64,000 nt of DNA from M0108 sp937862735 (GTDB taxonomy: Bacteria > Pseudomonadota > Gammaproteobacteria > Chromatiales > Chromatiaceae), in NCBI GenBank assembly GCA_937862735.1, contig CALMDH010000328.1, positions 73,466-137,465 of the forward strand. The letters are read 5' to 3'. A program made the translations under genes and the position numbers. Under the pieces are notes generated by a model. The model saw nothing but the letters and a program-made list of their open reading frames with translations, searched no databases and had not been told where the DNA came from. Below, piece by piece: positions 46,267 to 55,336 of the stretch. Numbering within the stretch: the first letter of the stretch is position 1; each line of letters starts with the position of its first letter.

Positions 46267-47514
46267 TTGAGGGGGGCTCAAATAAGTCGTGCGCGCTGGA
46301 CGGGTGTCCTGACCGATTCCTCAGGGAACTCCGGCATAACCCTTCCCGCCCTGCTCGCCGGGCTGCTGCTCGCCCAGGCGCCGGGGATATTGGGCGCTGA
46401 CCCAGAACCGGATCCCCTTGCGCCTCAGCGGCGGGCCCTGACGCAGATGGAGTCCGAACTCACCGACCTGGAACGGGGTCTGGAGGCGCGGCGCCGTGGC
46501 CGGGAGGCCCTTTTGGGGGAATTGGAGACCTACGAACGCGATATCGCCCAGTTGGCCAATGGCAGCCGGCAACTTGAGACCATGATCAAGGAACAGGTCA
46601 AGGTCCAGGCAGGCCTGCAGCAGGACCTGGAGGCGGAACGGGCCGCCCTGGAGCGGGAACGCCGATCCCTGGCCGCCCTGATTCGCTCCGCCCATACCTT
46701 GGGCAATCACGAAAATCTCCGCCTGCTCCTCGATCAACAGGATATCGCCCGGCAGGGTCGGCTGATGTCCTATTACGGTTACCTGAACCGTTACCGGCTG
46801 GGGCGTCTCGACAGTTTCACCGCTCGGGCGGAGAATTTTGAGCGCCTTCGCGCCGAGACCGCCGAGGAGACCCAGCGCCTGGCCATGTTGGCGGGGCGGC
46901 AAAAGGAAATGCGGGAGCGGTTGGCGCAAACCCAGTCCCAGCGTTCCGCGCTGTTGACCGAACTGGAACAGCAGATTGCCGGGGGCGCGGAACAGGCGGA
47001 GATCTTGCGGGAGGACACGGAGCATCTGCGCGCCCTGGTCACCCAACTCGAGCGCCAGGGGATGATCATGCCGGAGGTCAATCTCGACCCCCAGCCCATC
47101 GCCAGCCGCCGTGGTCAGCTGCCCTGGCCCGTGGCGAACGGCGGTTTGTTGCTGAGCCGGTTCGGGGAACGGGCCGAGGGGAGCAAGGTTCAGGATGGTG
47201 TCCTGATCGGCGTCCGGGAGGGTTCCGAGGTGCGGGCCATTCACCACGGGCGGGTGGTCTATGCCGATTGGTTGCGCGGTTTTGGTCAGTTGATCATCAT
47301 CGACCATGACGAGGGCTACATGAGTCTCTATGGTCACAATCAGAGCCTGCTCAAGGAGGCTGGTGAATGGGTGGGCGTGGGGGAGGTGATCGCCCTCAGC
47401 GGGGCGAGTGGCGGTCGCAAGACGGCGGCGCTCTATTTCGCCATCCGCCGTGACAGCCAGCCGGAGAATCCGGAAGCCTGGTGCGGACCCCTGACCACCG
47501 CCAGTCGCTCCTGA
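46267..47514 (+). CDS. envC: Murein hydrolase activator EnvC
   Basis: EnvC activates the amidases that split septal peptidoglycan at division. The protein has a hydrophobic export segment (LPALLAGLLLAQAPG), a long coiled coil rich in Glu, Arg and Leu (about 200 residues) and a C-terminal LytM domain. The LytM metal ligands are lost: VQDGVLIG replaces the usual His-containing motif and LYFAIR replaces LHFEIR, as in non-catalytic EnvC. The TTG at 46267 has GTGGAG upstream; the frame also has a TTG at 46231. ctpA follows, a common pairing. Confidence 0.9.
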   Translation: MRGAQISRARWTGVLTDSSGNSGITLPALLAGLLLAQAPGILGADPEPDPLAPQRRALTQMESELTDLERGLEARRRGREALLGELETYERDIAQLANGSRQLETMIKEQVKVQAGLQQDLEAERAALERERRSLAALIRSAHTLGNHENLRLLLDQQDIARQGRLMSYYGYLNRYRLGRLDSFTARAENFERLRAETAEETQRLAMLAGRQKEMRERLAQTQSQRSALLTELEQQIAGGAEQAEILREDTEHLRALVTQLERQGMIMPEVNLDPQPIASRRGQLPWPVANGGLLLSRFGERAEGSKVQDGVLIGVREGSEVRAIHHGRVVYADWLRGFGQLIIIDHDEGYMSLYGHNQSLLKEAGEWVGVGEVIALSGASGGRKTAALYFAIRRDSQPENPEAWCGPLTTASRS

Positions 47515-47573
47515 ACCAAGCCACCGGATTGAGCGCATAATTTCGCCAGAGCAACCCATACTCGGAACACAGC

Positions 47574-49412
47574 ATGAATCACGGGCTGGAAAGCGCATCA
47601 GCTTCTTTATCGGTTTGGAAAGGAATGGGCCTGGGCCTGACCTTGGCGCTGGCCCTCCCGGGTCTCGGCTGGGCCGGGGACTTCCGAATGAACGGCGAGG
47701 TCGACGCGGCCAGCCCGGCACTGCGCCTGTCGGCGGAGCAGGCGCCCATGACGCCGATCCCGATCGAGGGCAGCCAGCCGTCCCCGGCGCCAAGCTCGAT
47801 TCAGGGGGGGCAGCCATCTGCTAGCCCAAGCTCGATCCAGGGGGACAAGCCATCCGCGGCGCCGGTTCAGATCCCTAGCCCCCCCATGCCAGGGCCTGGC
47901 ACTGGATCTGGGGCCTCCCCAGCGGCGTCCGAGGCTCAGTCACCCCCCGATTCGCAACCGGCGCAGGATCAGCCCGCTGGCGAGGGCGGCGACTCGGGGC
48001 CAGATCGGCAGGGCCCGGCAGCCCCTGCTCCGGGCGCGGAGAGCGCCAGCGAAGGCCTGCCCCTGGATGAACTCTATACCTTCGCCGAGGTCTTTGGCCG
48101 CATCAAAAGCGACTACGTGGATGCCGTGGAGGACCGGGCCCTGCTCAAGGGGGCCATCCGGGGCATGCTCTCCTGGCTGGATCCCCACTCCGCCTACCTG
48201 GACGGGGAGGAATATCAGGACCTGCAGGTCGGCACCAGTGGCGAGTTTGGTGGGCTGGGGATCGAGGTCGGCCTGGAGGATGGCCTGATCAAAATCATCG
48301 CGCCCATCGACGACACCCCCGCCCAACGGGCCGGGCTGCAGGCGGGTGACCTAATCGTGCGGATCGACAACCGCCCGGTGAAGGGCATGGGCCTGGAGGA
48401 GGCGGTCAAGCTCATGCGTGGTAAGGTGGGCACCCCGATCGAGTTGAGCATTCTGCGTGCTGGCACGGATCAGCCCTTCAAGGTGGAACTGGTGCGCGAC
48501 GTCATCCATGTCCAGAGCGTCAAAAGCCGCCTGCTGGCCCCTGGTTTCGGCTACGTGCGCATTTCCAACTTCCAGTCCCGGACCACCGAGGACCTGCTGG
48601 ATGCACTTGCCAGTCTCAAGGCCGAGAATGACGGCGACCTCAAGGGGTTGGTGCTGGATCTGCGCAACAACCCGGGCGGCGTGCTCAACAGCGCCGTCGC
48701 CATCAGCGACGCCTTCCTCGCCGAGGGACTGATCGTCTATACCAAGGGGCGGGTCGCCGATTCGGCCCTGGAATTCAAGGCGGGCCCCGATGACGTGCTC
48801 GGCGGCGCCCCCCTGGTGATACTGGTCAATGGCGGCTCCGCCTCGGCGTCCGAGATCGTCGCCGGCGCCTTGCAGGACCACCGGCGGGCCATCATCATGG
48901 GTTCCCAGACCTTCGGCAAGGGTTCGGTCCAGACCATCATCCCCATCGACGACGCCAGCGCCCTGAAGCTGACCACGGCGCTCTACTACACCCCGGCGGG
49001 TCGCTCCATCCAGGCGGAGGGCATCATCCCGGATATCCCCCTGGAGCGCGGCCGTCTGGAACTGAGCGAGCCGCCCGCCCTGGGAAGCGTCAAGGAGGCC
49101 GATCTGGCGCGTCACCTGACCAATGGCGAGGATAAGGAAGAGCCACGGGATGAGGGCCAGGAGTCGCCTGAGACGCCCAAGGGCCCAGGCACGACCACCC
49201 CGGACACACCGCCCAAGGACGGCCAGGGTCAGGAAGACCATGCGGCTGACCAGGAAGCCGATGATGCCAGTGGCGCTGCCGCGGGCAAAAAGCCGCCCCT
49301 CGCGGTGACGGACTATCAACTCTACGAGGCCCTCAATGTCCTGCGGGCCCTGACCCTTTACTCGGCCCCCCGTGCCAACCCGGTAGCCCCCGGGGTGCCC
49401 CCGCAACCCTAG
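47574..49412 (+). CDS. ctpA: Carboxy-terminal processing peptidase (S41 family)
   Basis: This 612-aa periplasmic serine protease trims C-termini of envelope proteins. A signal peptide (to about residue 35) is followed by a Pro/Ser/Gln-rich linker with three 12-residue repeats, the S41 N-domain from about residue 164, a PDZ domain (GGLGIEVGLEDG) and the catalytic core with Ser in NGGSASASEIVAG and Lys in QTFGKGSVQT. The last 110 residues include an acidic, low-complexity tail. Family members are usually 400-450 residues, so both linker and tail are expansions. Confidence 0.94.
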   Translation: MNHGLESASASLSVWKGMGLGLTLALALPGLGWAGDFRMNGEVDAASPALRLSAEQAPMTPIPIEGSQPSPAPSSIQGGQPSASPSSIQGDKPSAAPVQIPSPPMPGPGTGSGASPAASEAQSPPDSQPAQDQPAGEGGDSGPDRQGPAAPAPGAESASEGLPLDELYTFAEVFGRIKSDYVDAVEDRALLKGAIRGMLSWLDPHSAYLDGEEYQDLQVGTSGEFGGLGIEVGLEDGLIKIIAPIDDTPAQRAGLQAGDLIVRIDNRPVKGMGLEEAVKLMRGKVGTPIELSILRAGTDQPFKVELVRDVIHVQSVKSRLLAPGFGYVRISNFQSRTTEDLLDALASLKAENDGDLKGLVLDLRNNPGGVLNSAVAISDAFLAEGLIVYTKGRVADSALEFKAGPDDVLGGAPLVILVNGGSASASEIVAGALQDHRRAIIMGSQTFGKGSVQTIIPIDDASALKLTTALYYTPAGRSIQAEGIIPDIPLERGRLELSEPPALGSVKEADLARHLTNGEDKEEPRDEGQESPETPKGPGTTTPDTPPKDGQGQEDHAADQEADDASGAAAGKKPPLAVTDYQLYEALNVLRALTLYSAPRANPVAPGVPPQP

Positions 49413-49422
49413 GAAGTGAGGA

Positions 49423-49983
49423 ATGACCATGACCCGCGTACTGATCCCCCTGGCCCCTGGCTTCGAGGAGCTTGAGGCCATCACCCTGATCGACCTCCTG
49501 CGCCGTGCCGGTATCGAGGTCATCACCGCCGGGCTTGAGGCTGGCGTCATCCAGGCCAGCCACGGCACGCGTGTGATGCCCGATCAGCCGCTGGACCAGG
49601 TCATGGACGACGATTTCGACATGATCATCCTCCCCGGGGGGCTCCCGGGCTCGACCAACCTGGACAGGGATCCACGGATCCATCAACTTCTGTCGCGCCA
49701 CCAGGCGGAGGATCGCTTCATCGCCGCCATCTGCGCCGCTCCCCGGGTGCTGGCCAATGCGGGCCTGCTCAAGGGTAAATCCGCCACCGCGTACCCGGGT
49801 GCCGTGGCGATCGGCGAGTATCCGGAATTGGACCTGCTTACCGCGCCGGTGGTGGTGGATGGCCGGATCATCACCTCCCGTGGGCCAGGTACCGCCATGG
49901 ACTTCGCCTTGCAGCTTATCGAGTGCCTGGAGGGTAAGGCCAAACGGGACGAGGTCGAGCTGGCCCTGGTGAGGGAACTCTGA
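49423..49983 (+). CDS. DJ-1/PfpI family protein (YajL-like)
   Basis: This 186-aa cytoplasmic protein has the DJ-1 fold. The nucleophile elbow is AAICAAPRVLA with the reactive Cys, the acid is in APGFEELEA, and SRGPGTAMDFAL matches the YajL/DJ-1 C-terminal motif. Family members protect against oxidative or carbonyl stress, with debated activity. It follows ctpA by 10 bp and has AAGTGAGGA as ribosome-binding site. Confidence 0.92.
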   Translation: MTMTRVLIPLAPGFEELEAITLIDLLRRAGIEVITAGLEAGVIQASHGTRVMPDQPLDQVMDDDFDMIILPGGLPGSTNLDRDPRIHQLLSRHQAEDRFIAAICAAPRVLANAGLLKGKSATAYPGAVAIGEYPELDLLTAPVVVDGRIITSRGPGTAMDFALQLIECLEGKAKRDEVELALVREL

Positions 49984-50009
49984 TCACCCCCAGCCTGCTG
50001 ATCCCGCCC

Positions 50010-51068
50010 GTGCTGGCCTTCGCCATCACGGCGCTGGCTAGTCAGTTGCTGGCGCGCTATCCCGGCTGGTTGGGCACCATGCTGGACCGGCCGAATGCCC
50101 GGTCCCTGCATGTGGGGGCCATCCCTCGCACCGGTGGCCTGGCCCTGCTTCTCGGGCTCCTGGTCGCGCTGGCCCTCGTCATGGCGCTGGGAACCTGGCC
50201 CGCGGCAGCGGTGGAGCCAGGCGCGGGAGCCGTAACCGGGGGCTTGTCCTGGGTCCTGGCCGCCCTGCTGCCGGTAGCGGTGGTTTCCCTGCTCGATGAC
50301 CAGGGCGAGGTGCGGCCGCGCTATCGGCTGGTGGCGCATATCGCGGCCGGCAGCCTGCTGTTCGCCGGGGGGCTAGGCTGGACGCGTCTGGACCTGCCCG
50401 GTCTGACCCTGGCGCTGGAACCGATGCTCGCCCTACCCTTGACGCTGCTGTTGGTGGTCTGGATGACCAATCTCTACAATTTCATGGACGGCATGGACGG
50501 CCTGGCCGGTGGCATGGCGGTGTTCGGCTTTGGCGCCTTGGCCGTTCTGGGCTGGCGAGGGGGTGATGCGGACTTTGGCCTGGCCTGCGCCACCATCGCC
50601 GCGGCCGCGGCAGGCTTCCTGACCGCCAATTTCCCGCCGGCGCGGCTGTTTCTCGGCGATCTGGGCTCTACCAGCCTGGGTTTGCTGGCGGTGGGGTTCG
50701 CACTGCTAGGGGACGCCCGGGGGCTCTTTCCGCTCTGGGTCGCTGGTCTGGCCTTCTCCCCCTTTATCCTGGATGCCACCGCCACCCTGATCCGCCGCGC
50801 CTTACGGGGCGAGCGCCTCTGGGAGGCCCATCGGTCCCATCATTATCAGCGCCTGGTCCTGGCGGGCTGGAGCCAGCAGCGCGTCATGATCCGGGCCTGG
50901 ATTCTGATGGTTGCCTGCGCCGTCTGCGCCGTCCTTGCCCCCAGTTTGCCCACCGCTGATCAGTGGCTGCTAATTGCCGCCTGGGGGGCCATTTACGCGG
51001 CGACCGCTTATCGTGTCCGACTGGCGGAACGGCTGGCCCAATCGCAGAAGGAGCGGCGCGATTCATGA
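50010..51068 (+). CDS. WecA/WbpL-type undecaprenyl-phosphate sugar-1-phosphate transferase
   Basis: This 352-aa multi-span membrane protein belongs to glycosyltransferase family 4 (MraY/WecA). Signatures are RSLHVGAIPRTGGLAL, SLLDDQGEVRPRYRL, the catalytic MTNLYNFMDGMDGLAGG and ARLFLGDLGSTSLGLL, and the cytoplasmic loop with AHRSHHYQRLV. It would start assembly of a surface polysaccharide on undecaprenyl phosphate. The donor sugar cannot be read. It begins with GTG, 26 bp after the preceding stop. No other glycan genes are adjacent. Confidence 0.9.
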   Translation: MLAFAITALASQLLARYPGWLGTMLDRPNARSLHVGAIPRTGGLALLLGLLVALALVMALGTWPAAAVEPGAGAVTGGLSWVLAALLPVAVVSLLDDQGEVRPRYRLVAHIAAGSLLFAGGLGWTRLDLPGLTLALEPMLALPLTLLLVVWMTNLYNFMDGMDGLAGGMAVFGFGALAVLGWRGGDADFGLACATIAAAAAGFLTANFPPARLFLGDLGSTSLGLLAVGFALLGDARGLFPLWVAGLAFSPFILDATATLIRRALRGERLWEAHRSHHYQRLVLAGWSQQRVMIRAWILMVACAVCAVLAPSLPTADQWLLIAAWGAIYAATAYRVRLAERLAQSQKERRDS

Positions 51069-51217
51069 ACCACGGGCATATGCGGGAAGGCGGGCATCTT
51101 GGCCTTGACGCAACGGTTGTCGCTGGCGGTGCGGGGAGCTTAGGCTCTATCCTGTGGCAACTGGCCTCATCCACTTCTCAGGCCATCAGGGCTTAGCGCC
51201 GTCGGAGATTTTCGATC

Positions 51218-53320
51218 ATGTCTGGGCTTTCCCTTCTCACCACGCTCCGCAAGCTTACCCCCTGGCGGCCAACCGGTAGCGCAGGTAGGACCTACGTCAG
51301 GGACGCGGTGCAAAAGGGTGAGCCCCAAGGCCCCCCGCAAGGACAAGATGCGCTACCACCTGAGCGGGATGAGCGAGAACCCGTCCTGAACTTGGAATCT
51401 ACAGTGCGTGGCTCCCCCGCTTTGATGGGCGAAGAGCTGATCAGGGATGAGGTCCCACGCGGCGGCAATCATGGGTCGTCTGAGGGCATTGGTATTGGCA
51501 TGGGCAGCCCTCCCCTCCAGGTGGCTACGCGGGCTGGCTCGGTAGCGGTCGAGGAGGCTGTCGCGCCCGATGGTCAGTCAGTGGATGAAGTGGATGGGGC
51601 GGCGCTGTCAACCACGGGCCCAGTCCCTCCTCCCCTGCCGACGGCCGCCGACCGGGTGATCGCTCACCTTCAGGAGAGCGGCCGCTTGAACCACAACGAT
51701 CTCCAGCGTGCCCGGCGCCTGGCGGAGGAGGGGAGCGATTCCCTGATCCGCATGCTGGTTCGGCTTGGTCTGGTCTCGGAGCGCGACATGGCCGAGGCCA
51801 TGGCTGAGGTGCTGGAACTGGAGGTGGTGGAACCGGAAGCCTTTCCCAGCGAGTTCGTGGCCAGCGAGACCTTGAGTCCGCGCTTCCTCAAGGACAGCAA
51901 GGTCCTCCCGCTGCGGGAAGACGAGGGGCAACTGGAGGTGGCCTTCGCCGATCCCACCGACCGGTTCGTCGTCGAGGTGGTCGCCTTGGCTGCTGGCAAG
52001 CCGTTGCTTCAGCGGGTGGGTCTGCCGACCGAGATCGAGACGGCCCTGGAGCGGTTGAGCGCGCCGAAGGCGGGGGATCAGGGCGATGATCTCACCGCCG
52101 ATCTGGGCGAGGTCTCCGAGGACGATATCGAACATCTCAAGGACCTGGCCAGCGAGGCGCCGGTCATCCGCCTGGTCAATCAACTGATTCAAAAGGCCGT
52201 GGAGTCGCGCGCCTCCGACATCCACATCGAGCCCTTTGCCGACGAGCTCAAGGTCCGTTACCGGGTGGACGGCATCCTCCACGAGGTGCCCTCCCCCCCG
52301 GTTCGCTCCACCGCGGCCATCATCTCGCGCGTCAAGATCATGGCCAAGCTCAATATCGCCGAGCGCCGTCTGCCTCAGGACGGTCGCATCCCCCTGCGGG
52401 TGCAGGGTAAGGAGCTGGACCTGCGCGTCTCCACCGTGCCGACCATGTTTGGCGAGAGCGTGGTCATGCGCCTGCTGGACAAGGAGAGCGTGCGTTTCGA
52501 CCTGGATGCCCTGGGCTTCGACGGCGGACCTAGGGCGCGCCTCGACGTCATCATGGAGATTCCCTACGGCATCCTCCTGGTCACCGGCCCGACGGGTAGC
52601 GGTAAAAGTACCACCCTGTACACCATCCTCAGCCGGCTCAATACCCAGGAGCGCAAGATCATCACTGTCGAGGATCCGGTGGAGTACCAGATCCCCGGCA
52701 TCAACCAGATCCAGGTCAAGCCGGCGATTGGCATGACCTTCTCTGGGGCACTGAGATCCATCGTGCGTCAGGACCCGGATATCATCATGGTGGGTGAGAT
52801 GCGCGATCTGGAGACGGCCAGCATCGCCGTTCAGTCCGCCCTTACCGGTCACCTGGTCCTCTCGACCCTCCACACCAATGACGCCGCCAGTGGCGTCACC
52901 CGCCTGCTCGACATGGGCGTGGAAGATTACCTGCTGACCTCCACCATCAACGGCATCCTCGCCCAGCGCCTGGTGCGGCGCCTCTGCCCCGCATGCCGGG
53001 AGCCGTATCAACCCCTGCCCGAAGTGAGCGCCAAGATTCGCAAAGCCCTGGGGGGGGACGTGGATGCCACCCAACTCTATCGGGCACCCGGCTGCGAGCG
53101 CTGCAACGCGACCGGCTATCATGGTCGTCTGGTCATCACCGAGGTGTTGCGCATGACGGATGCCATTCGCCGGGCGGTACTGGACCATGCCACTGCCACC
53201 GAAATTCTCCGCATCGCCATCGAGGAAGGCATGGACACCATGTATCAGGACGGCCTGCGGAAATGCCTGGATGGGCGTACAACGCTGGAAGAGGTCCTGC
53301 GCGTGGCCGAGGAACATTAG
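51218..53320 (+). CDS. gspE: Type II secretion ATPase GspE, with long N-terminal extension
   Basis: GspE (700 aa) powers assembly of the type II secretion pseudopilus from the cytoplasmic side. The N-terminal GspL-binding domain begins near residue 145. Walker A is VTGPTGSGKSTTLYT, the Asp box PVIRLVNQLIQKAVESRASD, Walker B QDPDIIMVGEMRD, and a four-Cys zinc site is LCPACREPY plus GCERCNATGYHGR. The first 140 residues are low-complexity and not typical of the family (usually about 500-570 aa). It is the first gene of the gsp block. Confidence 0.96.
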   Translation: MSGLSLLTTLRKLTPWRPTGSAGRTYVRDAVQKGEPQGPPQGQDALPPERDEREPVLNLESTVRGSPALMGEELIRDEVPRGGNHGSSEGIGIGMGSPPLQVATRAGSVAVEEAVAPDGQSVDEVDGAALSTTGPVPPPLPTAADRVIAHLQESGRLNHNDLQRARRLAEEGSDSLIRMLVRLGLVSERDMAEAMAEVLELEVVEPEAFPSEFVASETLSPRFLKDSKVLPLREDEGQLEVAFADPTDRFVVEVVALAAGKPLLQRVGLPTEIETALERLSAPKAGDQGDDLTADLGEVSEDDIEHLKDLASEAPVIRLVNQLIQKAVESRASDIHIEPFADELKVRYRVDGILHEVPSPPVRSTAAIISRVKIMAKLNIAERRLPQDGRIPLRVQGKELDLRVSTVPTMFGESVVMRLLDKESVRFDLDALGFDGGPRARLDVIMEIPYGILLVTGPTGSGKSTTLYTILSRLNTQERKIITVEDPVEYQIPGINQIQVKPAIGMTFSGALRSIVRQDPDIIMVGEMRDLETASIAVQSALTGHLVLSTLHTNDAASGVTRLLDMGVEDYLLTSTINGILAQRLVRRLCPACREPYQPLPEVSAKIRKALGGDVDATQLYRAPGCERCNATGYHGRLVITEVLRMTDAIRRAVLDHATATEILRIAIEEGMDTMYQDGLRKCLDGRTTLEEVLRVAEEH

Positions 53321-53512
53321 CGTGAAAGTCCCGGGGACGTGGTTCAGTATCAGGGGGGTGGCCTGCCGCCTCATGCCAGTTAGCGTGAACCTGCCAAGTT
53401 CGCCTGAGATTTTCCTCACCTGCCTGACCGGAGGAACCCAAGTCAGGCATCCCGTTCCGGGCCTTACCCGTCTGCCCTGTACCCGTTTGTTTTGCCAGGA
53501 TACCTAACTCTC

Positions 53513-54724
53513 ATGGCCAGTTTCTTCTACAAGGCCGTGCGCATGGACGGCGAAGCGCTGGAAGGGCAAATGGAGGCTGCGGATGAGGCGGCGGTCATCC
53601 GCCAGCTCCAACAGGAGGGTCTGATCCCCCTCTCGACCCGCCGCGCTGGCGGGGTACGCGACCAACTGTTTTCTCAACGCCGGCGCCAGAATCTGACCGC
53701 CAAGGAGATCGGTGGCCTTACCCGGGAACTCTCGACGCTGCTGGAGGCCGGCTTGACCCTGGATCGTTCCCTGCAAATTTTGATCGAATTGGGCGACCAG
53801 GAACGTATCATCCGGGTCTTGGGGGACCTGCAGAACCGGGTCCGAGGCGGCGCGACCTTTTCCGCCGCCCTCGAGCAACAGGGCGGGCAATTTCCGCGTC
53901 TTTATATCAACATGGTGCGGGCGGGGGAATCCAGTGGCGCTCTGGATGCGGTGCTGGGACGCTTGGCGGAGTATTTGGAGAAGACCGCCGATCTCCGGGA
54001 TACGGTTATCTCCGCGCTGGTCTATCCCTTGATCCTGTTGGTCGTTGCCGGTTTGTCGGTAATCCTGTTGCTGGTGTTCGTGGTGCCGCAGTTTGCCGTT
54101 CTCTTCCAGGACATGGGCGCCGCCCTCCCCTTGCCGACCCGGATCGTAATGGGGGTGGGTGATTTTTTCCGCGATTTTTGGTGGGCGCTGCTGGTCCTGA
54201 TCGCAATCATCGCCGTTCTGATCGAGAAGGCTTTGGCCAAGCCCGAGGTGCGTGACCGTTTCGACAGCCGCGTGCTGCGTTTGCCCCTCTTCGGCGATCT
54301 GATCTGGAAGTTGGAAACGGCCCGCTTCTGTCATACCCTCGCCACCCTGCTAAAGAATGGCCTGACCCTGCTCAGTGCCCTGAACCTGGCCAAGGAGGTG
54401 GTAAACAACCGCAAACTCGTGGAGCTGATGACTGAGGCCGGTGAAGATCTCAAGCATGGTCGCGGTTTGGCCCAGCCCTTCACGCAGCGTGAGATCCTGC
54501 CGCAAATGGCACTGCAGATGATACGGGTTGGTGAGGAGTCCGGCGCCTTGGATACCATGCTAGCCAAGGTGGCCAGTATTTATGACAAGGAAACCCAGTC
54601 TAGCGTCAAGCGCTTACTGACCCTTCTCGAACCAGCCCTGATTATTGGCTTGGGCGTCGTCGTCGCCGGCATTATCATTTCTATCATCGTCCCAATTCTG
54701 GGGGCCAACGAGTTGGTGATGTAA
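53513..54724 (+). CDS. gspF: Type II secretion inner-membrane platform protein GspF
   Basis: GspF (403 aa) is the polytopic platform protein. It starts MASFFYKAVRMDGEALEGQM and has two homologous halves, each with a T2SSF domain; the signatures include RELSTLLEAGLTLDRSL and MIRVGEESGALDTMLAKVA. Three hydrophobic helices are visible. The 192-bp gap after gspE holds no supported gene. A terminator-like hairpin follows. Confidence 0.96.
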   Translation: MASFFYKAVRMDGEALEGQMEAADEAAVIRQLQQEGLIPLSTRRAGGVRDQLFSQRRRQNLTAKEIGGLTRELSTLLEAGLTLDRSLQILIELGDQERIIRVLGDLQNRVRGGATFSAALEQQGGQFPRLYINMVRAGESSGALDAVLGRLAEYLEKTADLRDTVISALVYPLILLVVAGLSVILLLVFVVPQFAVLFQDMGAALPLPTRIVMGVGDFFRDFWWALLVLIAIIAVLIEKALAKPEVRDRFDSRVLRLPLFGDLIWKLETARFCHTLATLLKNGLTLLSALNLAKEVVNNRKLVELMTEAGEDLKHGRGLAQPFTQREILPQMALQMIRVGEESGALDTMLAKVASIYDKETQSSVKRLLTLLEPALIIGLGVVVAGIIISIIVPILGANELVM

Positions 54725-54765
54725 AAATTGCGTAACTTGTTCGGTATCGCCGGGATACACGTCTA

Positions 54766-54798
54766 GCCTGAGGTAAAATAAACTTCAGGCGTTTTTCT
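54766..54798 (+). terminator. Terminator-like hairpin between gspF and gspG
   Basis: GCCTGAGG (54766-54773) pairs with CTTCAGGC (54783-54790), eight pairs with one G-U, over an A/T-rich loop, and is followed by GTTTTTCT. It ends 27 bp before the gspG ATG. Confidence 0.65.
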
Positions 54799-54824
54799 AA
54801 GGTAATAATTGGTAAGGCTTCCCA

Positions 54825-55301
54825 ATGAATCTAATCGCATCCATCACGCCCGGGACTGCCCAGCGCAAGGGAGAGAACAACCGGACCAGCCTCCGGCGGC
54901 GAGGCTTTACCCTTGTAGAGCTCTTGGTCGTCCTGGCCATTCTTGGCCTACTTGTTGGGTTAGTGGGCCCACAGGTGATGAAGACCCTCGGCAGTTCCAA
55001 GACCAAGACAGCCCGGATCCAGATCGAGGACCTATCGGCCGCCCTGGATATATATCGCCTGGAAGTGGGCCGCTATCCAACAACCAGTGATGGGCTTCAG
55101 GCATTGGTTGACAATACGGCGGGCATTGCGAATTGGAATGGTCCTTACCTAAAGAAAAGTCAGGTCCCAAAGGATCCCTGGGGCTTCGATTACCAGTACC
55201 GTTCTCCAGGACAAAATGGCAGCTTTGACCTTTGGTCGCTGGGCGCTGACAACCGTGAGGGTGGTGATGGAGAGAACCAGGATGTGCTTGGCTGGGAGTA
55301 A
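54825..55301 (+). CDS. gspG: Type II secretion major pseudopilin GspG
   Basis: GspG (158 aa) is the main subunit of the pseudopilus. The prepilin peptidase site is RRG/FTLVELLVVLAIL after a basic leader of about 27 residues. GRYPTTSDGLQALV and the calcium-binding C-terminal loop DPWGFDYQYRSPG and LWSLGADNREGG are diagnostic. The leader is longer than usual (often 6-10 residues), so translation may start further in, though no later start codon is obvious. Confidence 0.96.
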   Translation: MNLIASITPGTAQRKGENNRTSLRRRGFTLVELLVVLAILGLLVGLVGPQVMKTLGSSKTKTARIQIEDLSAALDIYRLEVGRYPTTSDGLQALVDNTAGIANWNGPYLKKSQVPKDPWGFDYQYRSPGQNGSFDLWSLGADNREGGDGENQDVLGWE

Positions 55302-55336
55302 CCCTGTCTAGGCGCGAATCCCAGGTAACCAGGGCC

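Noticed and set aside
46321..47817. Minus-strand open frame of about 500 codons over envC and the start of ctpA
   Set aside because: It crosses two convincing genes and encodes a low-complexity sequence.
51608..53419. Minus-strand open frame of about 600 codons over gspE
   Set aside because: Same GC artefact over a conserved gene; its composition is His/Asp/Gly-rich and unlike a real protein.
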